A stretch of DNA of 20,039 nt from an uncultured Emergencia sp. (GTDB lineage Bacteria; Bacillota; Clostridia; Peptostreptococcales; Anaerovoracaceae): the NCBI GenBank assembly GCA_937997955.1, contig CALLDR010000030.1, positions 1 to 20,039 of the forward strand, read 5' to 3'. The notes beneath the pieces were generated by a model. It saw nothing but the letters and a program-made list of their open reading frames with translations. It made no database searches and was not told where the DNA came from. The position numbers and the translations under genes are program-made. Of the stretch, positions 7,665 to 13,811 are shown one piece after another (the first letter of the stretch is position 1; the number at the start of each line of letters is the position of its first letter).

Positions 7665-7702
7665 ATAACTATTCCCAAAATTATGATTTTAGGAATAGTT
7701 AT
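7665..7702. repeat. Long near-perfect hairpin in gene-free DNA
   Basis: ATAACTATTCC (7665-7675) and GGAATAGTTAT (7692-7702) are perfect inverse complements. The stem continues with AAAAT/ATTTT (7677-7681 and 7686-7690) after one mismatch, closing on a 4-base loop. No T-run follows on either side, so it is not a simple terminator. It stands next to the terminator of the opposite-strand ABC operon. Confidence 0.7.
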
Positions 7703-7709
7703 CGACGAC

Positions 7710-7765
7710 AAAAAAGCAAGAGAAGCGGCCTGCTCTGCGCTGACCTGAGCCAATGCCGCTTCTCT
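7710..7765 (-). terminator. Terminator of the ABC transporter operon
   Basis: On the - strand an 11-bp perfect stem (AGAGAAGCGGC at 7755-7765 read in reverse, GCCGCTTCTCT at 7719-7729 read in reverse) is followed after TGC by six T. It lies 23 bases past the last ABC gene. Confidence 0.82.
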
Positions 7766-7787
7766 CCCTTATAACGCTTTCTCCATT

Positions 7788-9542
7788 CTATTCTTTATAT
7801 AAATCTGCCTGTGCCCGATACATCTCCTGATAGATCCGGCATCGTTTCATCAGTTCCTGATGCGTTCCGCTGTCGACACAGCGCCCGCGGTTCATTACAA
7901 TAATTCTATCCGCGAGCTGAGCGCTTCCAATTCTATGTGTCACCAAGACGGAAGTTCGATCTTTTATAATTTCAACGAACTGCCTGTAGATGGCGCTTTC
8001 TTCCAGTGGATCGATGGCGGCCGCAGGCTCATCTAGAACAATCAGATCATGTTTTCGATACAGGCCTCTGGCAATAGCTATTCTTTGCCACTGTCCGCCG
8101 GACAGATCAATGCCGCCAAACTCTGTACCCAAACCGGTGTTCACATTGAGAGAAATGCCAACCTGCGCGCATATCCGGCTCACAGCGTCTTCATCGATGT
8201 TCGCTGATATATCGCTGATGGCGATATTTTCCTTTAAGGTCATTTCATATCTGCGAAAGTCCTGAAATACAGCAGATTTTTTCATTTCTCCTTCTATTAT
8301 AATCTCCCCTTCAACAGGTTCATAAAGGCCGAGCAGCAGCTTCGTCAAGGTGGTCTTTCCTGAACCATTTTCGCCGACCAGGGCGATTCGTTCTCCCGGT
8401 TTGATTTCCAGATCGATATGTTTCAAGACATACTCGCTGGAATGAGGATACCGGAAGCTGACATTTTTAAAGCATATGGCTCCGGAAGCAGAAGCTGCAC
8501 TATTACACGCCGCGGCCTCCCCTTTCGTCTCCGCGACGGGTTCTGATTCAGTCAGTTCAAAAAAGCTGAGAAGATTTTTGATCGAGCCGACGGATCCGAT
8601 ATTTTCACCGATATCATCGCTGACCAGTTCTTTCATCTCGTCAAAAAGCAGTCCGATTCCATTGAGCGCCGCAGCGAAAGCGCCGATCGAGATAACGCCG
8701 CTGATGACACTGTCAACCAGCATATAAAGAACCACGCCGTAACCGATCATTGTCATCAGCTTCGCGATCAGATCAATCTTCAGATTCCTTGTCCGGAATG
8801 TGATCTCAAGTTGATTTACCAGCTCCATGGACTGATCAAACAGGCTTTTGAAAAACGGAACCGCGCCCAGCAGTCTTGTCTCTTTAAAGTACGAACGTTC
8901 TGTCATGCATTGATAATAGTAATCCATCTTCCGCTTTGGCTCCGCTGAACGGTCTGCCAGCATGGACTTGGCACGGATCTTATACACATAGCTGACGCAT
9001 ATAGGCAAAAATATCAGTAAAACGGCCCACACAAACTGTGAATGCAGTGTATGCAGATAGTTTCCCATCATCAGATAGAGAGGCAGATGGCAAGTCAGCG
9101 GCGTAAAGCAGATAAACAACAGAAAAATCGACTCGTCTCTCCCCTGTACAGCCCTTTGCAGCCGATCAAAAATATCCTCACTTTCAAACGCCGCGGCTCT
9201 CAACCGATCCGTCTTGGCGTGCAGCTCATAGGTCAGATCACGCTGGATCATCTCAAACATCACGCCCATGACGTAAACGCTCAGTCCGTTTAAAATCTGA
9301 TTGGACACGGTTATGCCGCCAAAGATGAGAGCGCTGTTCATAACCTCCGATTTGCTTACGCCGCTGCCAATGGCCTGGACCACGCAGTCATAGAGGTCTT
9401 GAGAGCAGTAAATCAGAGCGCCCATGCACAGGCTGTTTGAAACGCTCAACAGCGCGCTTAACAAAAACAGCCTCGGGCATGATCTTACCATTTTAGGAAA
9501 GATGGTTCTGATTACCCTGCAAAACTCATTTTGCGTCTTCAT
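7788..9542 (-). CDS. ABC exporter half-transporter, permease-ATPase fusion (second of pair)
   Basis: This 584-residue half-transporter has an N-terminal membrane domain with about six helices (residues 1-320) and a C-terminal ATPase. All ATPase motifs are intact: Walker A GENGSGKTT near residue 378, Q-loop VFQDF, signature LSGGQWQR, Walker B LIVLDEP with the catalytic Glu, D-loop AIDP, and switch His in VTHRIGS. I start at the ATG at 9542 because AGGAGGTGG lies 7 bases before GGAGG's end; the adjacent in-frame ATG at 9545 is possible. It overlaps the upstream ABC gene by 17 bases, so the two proteins are probably made together and pair as a heterodimer. The FQDFxRY and LSGGQWQR variants recall bacteriocin or RiPP exporters. 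No peptidase C39 domain is present. Substrate unknown. Confidence 0.88.
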   Translation of the reverse strand: MKTQNEFCRVIRTIFPKMVRSCPRLFLLSALLSVSNSLCMGALIYCSQDLYDCVVQAIGSGVSKSEVMNSALIFGGITVSNQILNGLSVYVMGVMFEMIQRDLTYELHAKTDRLRAAAFESEDIFDRLQRAVQGRDESIFLLFICFTPLTCHLPLYLMMGNYLHTLHSQFVWAVLLIFLPICVSYVYKIRAKSMLADRSAEPKRKMDYYYQCMTERSYFKETRLLGAVPFFKSLFDQSMELVNQLEITFRTRNLKIDLIAKLMTMIGYGVVLYMLVDSVISGVISIGAFAAALNGIGLLFDEMKELVSDDIGENIGSVGSIKNLLSFFELTESEPVAETKGEAAACNSAASASGAICFKNVSFRYPHSSEYVLKHIDLEIKPGERIALVGENGSGKTTLTKLLLGLYEPVEGEIIIEGEMKKSAVFQDFRRYEMTLKENIAISDISANIDEDAVSRICAQVGISLNVNTGLGTEFGGIDLSGGQWQRIAIARGLYRKHDLIVLDEPAAAIDPLEESAIYRQFVEIIKDRTSVLVTHRIGSAQLADRIIVMNRGRCVDSGTHQELMKRCRIYQEMYRAQADLYKE

Positions 9543-11340
9543 CATACCACCTCCTCTGACTTTCATACATCTGGAAAAAGGCCTTCTGCTGATTCATAAG
9601 CTGTTCAAAGCTGCCCGACTCGCTGACCGTCCCGCCGCTGATCACGTAAATCATATCGCTTTGCCGCGCGACCGCCAGCCGATGGGAAATCACGATAATC
9701 GTTTTCTTCAAGGCCATGTTCTCCAGAGATTCATAGAAATTCCTTTCGGCCACAGGATCCAGCGCGGAAGTCGGTTCATCAAAGAAGACGACCTCAGAGC
9801 GGCCCGCAAGATTTCTCGCGACAGCCAGCCTCTGCCACTGTCCGCCGGAGAGGTTCTGGCCTTCCTTAAAATGTGTACCGAGAATCGTATCCATGCCCTG
9901 CTCCAGCTTTTCAATTTCTTCTGAGAGCCCGACTTCTCTCACCAAGTCGGCCAACGTTTCATCGTCTGTCAAAGCTTGATATTTCAGTCCGCCCAACAAA
10001 ATATTATCTTTCACTGATATGGCATATCTTGAAAAATCCTGAAAGACGGAGGAAAAGATCCGCCCCAGCTGCTCTTTGCTGTACCCTTTCAGTTCCTTTC
10101 CATTCAGCAGAATTTGCCCTTCATAATCGTCATACAGTCCCAGAACCAGCTTTACGATCGTAGTCTTTCCCGATCCATTGACACCCACAACACAGTATTT
10201 TTTGTTGGCTTCTATGGTAAAGCTCAGATTCCTCAGCGCATAGCTTTCCGCATTGGGATATTTGAAGCAGACATTTCGGAATTCCAGCTTTTCAAATGCC
10301 GCGTATTCCTCCGCTGCCGCAGATTCCTCCCCCTGCCCTTTATCACCCTCGACTTCTTCAAGGGCGAGAAACGCGCTAAAATCCTTCATATACTCTCTGG
10401 TTTCTGTCAGCCAATCGATCTTCTCCATAAAATCCCAGGCCATGTCTTTGACAAATCCATATATGGCTCCGGTCAGGGAGATGTACAGTCCCGCTGTCAT
10501 TTCCCCCTTTAATGCGGGATCGATAAGCACAAGTGCTGCGATGATCCCGACGACAGCCGTGAATACACTTCCAAGCTTGGACTTGACATACCACTTCATA
10601 CTTGTCCTGAGCTTTGTTCGGCGGGCCGTCTCAAACATTTCTTTCCACTGATCGTTGATATGACGGCCATATCCAAAAAGCTTTCTCTCATAAACGAAAT
10701 CTTTTCCCAAGGCGATACCGGACAGGTATTCCGCCCTCCGTTCAAGGACGGTCACTTCTCTGGTGGTTTCATAGGCGGCCCTGCCGCTTTTGACTGCCAG
10801 CATGAAAAGCGGGATCGCGCATGCCAAGATAAGCAGCGTCGTCCCCAGGGCGACTCCCGCCAGTATCGTCAATAGGCCAACGACTTTTACCATAAACCCG
10901 GCGATATCCAGGTAACAGCGAAAGCATTCTACGATCCTTTCCTCTGCCCGCGGCATAACCCGCTCTATCAGATTCAGCGTTTCCCTATTCTCCGTATAAC
11001 AGTATTTTATCTTGGAAAACTTGTCTAAAAGTATATCGCTGCAGCGCTTTCTTACCTGGATCAGGCATCGTCCGTTGAGCCATTCCAAAACATTAGGTTC
11101 CAGCCAGACGAATAACTGGAGCGATATATATGTACCGATTAAGAACACAATGCGAGGAAGACTCACGCCGTCCACATTGTGAAAGAAATTTAACACGCCA
11201 TCTAAGAAGGCGGCAAATACCACGATCATAACATTCTGAGCGATACTTGCAAAAAAAGTAACAAAAACCAACCCTGCTGTTGTCAACGCTGCGTTTTTAA
11301 ACATCAGAGTCAGAATCTGCCCGTAGTTCATGATTTTCAT
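9526..11340 (-). CDS. ABC exporter half-transporter, permease-ATPase fusion (first of pair)
   Basis: This 604-residue partner of the preceding ABC gene has a membrane domain at about residues 1-320 and an acidic linker (EEVEGDKGQGEESAAAEEY). Its ATPase carries Walker A GVNGSGKTT near residue 386, Q-loop VFQDFSRY, signature LSGGQWQR, Walker B VVFFDEP, D-loop ALDP and switch His in ISHRLA. In contrast to many heterodimeric exporters, neither ATPase of this pair shows a degenerate catalytic Glu or His. The ATG at 11340 follows GAGGAG (reverse of 11350-11355) by 9 bases. A promoter lies about 260 bases upstream at 11600-11628, leaving an unusually long leader with a possible 21-codon ORF and repeats. 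The gene ends with TGA inside the next gene's start region. Confidence 0.88.
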   Translation of the reverse strand: MKIMNYGQILTLMFKNAALTTAGLVFVTFFASIAQNVMIVVFAAFLDGVLNFFHNVDGVSLPRIVFLIGTYISLQLFVWLEPNVLEWLNGRCLIQVRKRCSDILLDKFSKIKYCYTENRETLNLIERVMPRAEERIVECFRCYLDIAGFMVKVVGLLTILAGVALGTTLLILACAIPLFMLAVKSGRAAYETTREVTVLERRAEYLSGIALGKDFVYERKLFGYGRHINDQWKEMFETARRTKLRTSMKWYVKSKLGSVFTAVVGIIAALVLIDPALKGEMTAGLYISLTGAIYGFVKDMAWDFMEKIDWLTETREYMKDFSAFLALEEVEGDKGQGEESAAAEEYAAFEKLEFRNVCFKYPNAESYALRNLSFTIEANKKYCVVGVNGSGKTTIVKLVLGLYDDYEGQILLNGKELKGYSKEQLGRIFSSVFQDFSRYAISVKDNILLGGLKYQALTDDETLADLVREVGLSEEIEKLEQGMDTILGTHFKEGQNLSGGQWQRLAVARNLAGRSEVVFFDEPTSALDPVAERNFYESLENMALKKTIIVISHRLAVARQSDMIYVISGGTVSESGSFEQLMNQQKAFFQMYESQRRWYDEDAK

Positions 11341-11369
11341 TTCGATTTTCTCCTCGTCACAGTCGTTTT

Positions 11370-11387
11370 TCAGGAAATCGTTCCTGA
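11370..11387 (-). promoter_or_regulatory. Hairpin in the leader just before the ABC ribosome site
   Basis: TCAGGAA (11370-11376) and TTCCTGA (11381-11387) form a perfect 7-bp stem with a 4-base loop, ending 15 bases upstream of the GAGGAG ribosome site of the first ABC gene. No T-run follows, so it is not a terminator. It could be an RNA or protein control site. Confidence 0.45.
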
Positions 11388-11446
11388 CTCTACCGTCTTC
11401 AGACTATGAACTGCTGAGAAGAGGAGGTTCTATCAAAATCCGTATA

Positions 11447-11523
11447 TTTTAAGATACTGCTTTAAGATAGTATGATCCTCAAATCAATCGCATTTTTCAT
11501 AGCCATTGTTTTGAGATACTATT
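11447..11523. repeat. Three copies of a TTTTRAGATACT-like motif
   Basis: On the + strand TTTTAAGATACTGC (11447-11460), CTTTAAGATAGTATG (11460-11474) and TTTTGAGATACTATT (11509-11523) are near-identical direct repeats. The first two are spaced by 13 bases. All lie downstream of the ABC promoter inside the transcribed leader. They may be regulator-binding sites or RNA elements. Confidence 0.5.
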
Positions 11524-11549
11524 CTTTGCCAGTTATTTCTGAACTTCAT
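11484..11549 (-). CDS. Possible 21-residue leader or substrate peptide upstream of the ABC pair
   Basis: The short ORF encodes about 21 residues (MKFRNNWQRIV, then SQNNGYEKCD). It is the first open frame after the likely transcription start near 11593. Its GGAGG (reverse of 11555-11559) lies 5 bases before the ATG, a better ribosome site than many real genes here have. The frame stops at TGA, and the downstream in-frame stretch (FEDHTILKQYLKIYGF) could mean a truncated longer gene. It may be an attenuator ORF that controls the ABC genes, a small exported peptide, or chance. Size precludes family recognition. The call rests on the SD and its position. Confidence 0.35.
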   Translation of the reverse strand: MKFRNNWQRIVSQNNGYEKCD

Positions 11550-11599
11550 ACTTTCCTCCGTACATTTGATTCTATACTTTAAACTGATTTTATGCTTTT

Positions 11600-11628
11600 A
11601 TTATAGCAAAATTCATGATAGCTGTCTA
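11600..11628 (-). promoter_or_regulatory. Promoter of the ABC transporter pair
   Basis: Read on the - strand, TAGACA (11628-11623) and TATAAT (11605-11600) are separated by 17 bases in an AT-rich stretch. It would start a leader of about 250 bases before the first ABC gene. It also lies just downstream of the membrane-protein stop, so the ABC pair can be expressed apart from the HTH gene. Confidence 0.7.
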
Positions 11629-11680
11629 ACAGAATCTGTATGTTCTTTATCTGTATATTCTTTTTAAGAGCAAAACCTTC

Positions 11681-12163
11681 TCACCTATACAGCAGCGTCG
11701 TCGGCAGGTAAAACAGATACGGCGCTGTAAAGACGGCGAGGGACAGCGATACTTTTTTCTTTTCCCCTTCGCTCAACGATGTTTTCCTCAGGCATATCTT
11801 TTTATTAAAGAAATAGATGCAGACAGCGGACAAAAGCACGCAGCCCGTTACCCACAGGAAAGAACAGCTATTTCTGAAGGGATCCATATAGATATCTGAC
11901 ATTGTATCTATGCTGCCGCCGATGAACATCGCGGCGACACCCAGAAAATCCGCGATAAAGCCGAAGATCCAAATATACAGGATAGACTTCTTAGCATTTT
12001 CCTTGATGTTTTCGACACGCAAGACCTTCATCGCGATGACGGCGACCAGCAGGTCGATGCAAAAATTTCCGGGCAGAATAATCAGCCAAGTCACCGGAAA
12101 CAGCCAAAGCATCCAGATCGGAAACATAACATTATACATTTTGATATCTTTTTTCTCTTTCAT
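11681..12163 (-). CDS. Small membrane protein of unknown function, paired with the HTH regulator
   Basis: I do not recognise a characterised family for this 160-residue protein. It has about four hydrophobic segments (about residues 12-33, 60-83, 98-120 and 140-158), with loops carrying charged residues (KVLRVENIKENAKKS and NKKICLRKTSLSEGEKKK). It starts 22 bases after the HTH gene on the same strand, with GAGGAGGG in that gap, so the two are one transcript. The genes downstream encode an ABC pair with its own promoter. A regulator-plus-membrane-protein pair could be a signal-sensing or immunity unit, but that is inference from context. No signal peptide or catalytic motif is visible. Confidence 0.75.
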   Translation of the reverse strand: MKEKKDIKMYNVMFPIWMLWLFPVTWLIILPGNFCIDLLVAVIAMKVLRVENIKENAKKSILYIWIFGFIADFLGVAAMFIGGSIDTMSDIYMDPFRNSCSFLWVTGCVLLSAVCIYFFNKKICLRKTSLSEGEKKKVSLSLAVFTAPYLFYLPTTLLYR

Positions 12164-12185
12164 GGCTTTCCCTCCTCTGCCCCTT

Positions 12186-12629
12186 TTACAGCTGCTCCAA
12201 ATGCAGCCTGATGTCCTCCAAATCGAAGGTAGAATAGATCCGCTCGTTGGCTCCGTTCAAAATGCGGTAGTGCTGAGAAATGATATTTTGCTGTATCTTA
12301 AACTCCCCTTTTGTCTCGATCTCGCGCCACCATACGTTTCCGCCCATGGTCTTCGGATAAATCCGGTTCCTGTGATCAAAGGCCAGCGCCTGAATCATGT
12401 CCCCGGGATCGCCGCCGAAGGCTCCGGCCAGAACCTGGCTGTCATGGAACAGCGAACAAAGCACCACGCTGCCGCTCCACCCTAAAGAACGCCTGTCCTT
12501 TTCGATCTCTACCAGCGTCTTCTTCGATATTCCCAGAATCTCCGCCATGTGTTCCTGACTGTAGCTGAATTCCGTGCGAATCAGCTTTTCAATTCTGTTG
12601 CATTCTTTGATAAACTCGTCCCTCGTCAT
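12186..12629 (-). CDS. XRE-type helix-turn-helix regulator with an uncharacterised C-terminal part
   Basis: This 147-residue protein has an HTH of the Cro/C1 type at about residues 18-50: YSQEHMAEILGISKKTLVEIEKDRRSLGW shows the expected two helices and the partner helix. The remainder, with NVWWREIETKGEFKIQQN and YRILNGANERIYSTF, is not a domain I can name; similar tails follow HTH regions in other clostridial regulators. AAGGAGTGAGG sits before the ATG. Its promoter carries a perfect 24-bp palindrome over the -10 region, suggesting autoregulation. It is followed by the small membrane protein. Its target may also include the ABC promoter, but the same palindrome is not seen there. Confidence 0.8.
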   Translation of the reverse strand: MTRDEFIKECNRIEKLIRTEFSYSQEHMAEILGISKKTLVEIEKDRRSLGWSGSVVLCSLFHDSQVLAGAFGGDPGDMIQALAFDHRNRIYPKTMGGNVWWREIETKGEFKIQQNIISQHYRILNGANERIYSTFDLEDIRLHLEQL

Positions 12630-12692
12630 CTAGCCTCACTCCTTATCTGGACCTGATCCAGAAGTTTTCTCTCATTTCATTAAAATCTATCG

Positions 12693-12716
12693 CTATAGTG
12701 TAATATTACACTATAG
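12693..12716. promoter_or_regulatory. Perfect 24-bp palindrome, probable operator of the HTH gene
   Basis: The half-site CTATAGTGTAAT is followed immediately by its exact reverse complement ATTACACTATAG. It covers the -10 region of the HTH gene promoter, the expected place for an autorepressor site. A dimeric HTH protein binding this would block transcription. It is not found elsewhere in the window. Confidence 0.75.
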
Positions 12717-12731
12717 ATGCAGTTTTGTCAA
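12703..12731 (-). promoter_or_regulatory. Promoter of the HTH/membrane-protein pair
   Basis: On the - strand TTGACA (12731-12726) is consensus. A weaker -10, TAATAT (12708-12703), lies 17 bases downstream inside the palindrome. The -35 element touches the T-run of the methyltransferase terminator, so the two units are packed with no spare DNA. Confidence 0.65.
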
Positions 12732-12733
12732 CA

Positions 12734-12759
12734 AAAAAGATGCTGTCAAGCATCTTTTT
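12734..12759 (-). terminator. Terminator of the methyltransferase gene
   Basis: AAAAAGATGC (12734-12743) and GCATCTTTTT (12750-12759) form a perfect 10-bp stem with a 6-base loop, 5 bases past the methyltransferase stop. The stem is symmetrical and could act in both directions. The loop itself spells TTGACA on the - strand. Confidence 0.82.
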
Positions 12760-12763
12760 GTCC

Positions 12764-13600
12764 TCATGCCTCTTTTCTCGCGGCGATGAGGAAATGAGGG
12801 CTCATGCCCATCATCTCTATATCCTGCTCGGTCAGATGCACCAGCTCCAGAAGTCTCTCACGGCAGTCCGGCCGCTCCCAGTTCTCATCCAGGTTCGGCG
12901 TGAACCAGATACAGCCCTCCACAGCATGCTTTCCTTCCACCGAAAACCCGGCGGCCTCTATTTCAGCGGCCATGTCCTGTGCCGTCGTAAAATAAGCTTC
13001 GGCGATCAGCCTGCAATAGGACTCCGGCCGGTTGTGATTGCCCGTAGAGATCTCTTCCTTCAGCATATTCAAGAAGACATCATCGTCCAGGTAATCGTTC
13101 CCATCGGAATAGGTGGACAGCGCCCAGGTTGCTGTACTGTACTTGGAAATGCCTGCCGCCACCAGAAGGCCGCCCGGTTTCAATACGCGCCGTGCCTCGC
13201 CCAAAGCCATATCGCGATCCTCCCGCTTCTGCAGATGATACAGCGGCCCCATCAGCAAAACCACGTCAGCCGTGGTGTCTTCCCGCGGGAGCTGCCGCGC
13301 GTCTGCCGTCTCTGCGGTAAAGCCATAAGTCTGTACAAAGTGTTCCCTGGCATAGGCAACTGCCGTGTCAGCCAATTCCAAAAGATGAACCTGATTTCCC
13401 TGCTCGGCCAGCCACGCCGCATACATGCCTATTCCGCCGCCGACATCGTAGATGACGTTCTGCCCGTCGATGTACCGGGACAGAATTTCCTTTGACCGGT
13501 AGAATTCTATCTTGCCCAGACGCCGTTCCAGCCGGCCGATCTCCGCGCCGTCGTTATAGAATTCGTAGATTTCATCATGCATTTTTTCGTGTTTCATCAT
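12764..13600 (-). CDS. Class I SAM-dependent methyltransferase
   Basis: This 278-residue protein has the Rossmann-type methyltransferase core. Motif I is VIYDVGGGIGMYAAWLAEQG (residues 49-68), the acidic ribose contact follows in HLLELADTA (72-80), and motif II-IV is ADVVLLMGPLYHLQKREDR (residues 111-129). Then RRVLKPGGLLVAAGI fits the post-core strand. The YHL segment resembles ubiquinone/menaquinone-type methyltransferases, but no substrate motif was recognised. The ATG at 13600 follows AGGAG (13611-13607) by 6 bases. It has its own consensus promoter (13628-13656) and a terminator (12734-12759), so it is a one-gene unit. The substrate is unknown; antibiotic or small-molecule methylation is possible. 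Confidence 0.88.
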   Translation of the reverse strand: MMKHEKMHDEIYEFYNDGAEIGRLERRLGKIEFYRSKEILSRYIDGQNVIYDVGGGIGMYAAWLAEQGNQVHLLELADTAVAYAREHFVQTYGFTAETADARQLPREDTTADVVLLMGPLYHLQKREDRDMALGEARRVLKPGGLLVAAGISKYSTATWALSTYSDGNDYLDDDVFLNMLKEEISTGNHNRPESYCRLIAEAYFTTAQDMAAEIEAAGFSVEGKHAVEGCIWFTPNLDENWERPDCRERLLELVHLTEQDIEMMGMSPHFLIAARKEA

Positions 13601-13627
13601 CAGGTTCTCCTTATATTTTTAAGGTAT

Positions 13628-13656
13628 ATTCTACCAGATGCAGAATGTGGTGTCAA
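13628..13656 (-). promoter_or_regulatory. Promoter of the methyltransferase gene
   Basis: On the - strand TTGACA (13656-13651) and TAGAAT (13633-13628) are separated by 17 bases, 28 bases upstream of the ATG. This is among the best-matching promoters in the window. Confidence 0.75.
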
Positions 13657-13753
13657 TGGCAAATTCTTTAGACCGCAGCATAATGCGGATCCGATTTTTC
13701 GGACTTACCCATGGCTTTTTGCTGTAATCGACATGGAAGTTGTACCTAAGCCG

Positions 13754-13799
13754 AAAAAGTCCCTTTAACAGCGCTTTGATACAGCCTGTCGCAGGGACT
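13754..13799 (-). terminator. Terminator of the dehydratase activase gene
   Basis: On the - strand AGTCCCT (13799-13793) pairs with AGGGACT (13764-13758), followed by TTTTT. Inner ACAG/CTGT can extend the stem. It lies 13 bases past the activase stop. The rest of 13657-13753 holds two small hairpins (CCGCA/TGCGG around 13673-13688 and TCCGA/TCGGA at 13690-13703) and no visible gene. Confidence 0.7.
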
Positions 13800-13811
13800 C
13801 TTAAAAAGTAT

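Noticed and set aside
7568..7774. A 68-codon + strand ORF, and a shorter one from about 7627, in the gene-free stretch
   Set aside because: Both cover the long hairpin and the ABC terminator stem and have no RBS. A slight likeness of the shorter one (KIMILGIVIDDKKA) to hydrogenase-regulator N-termini is too weak.
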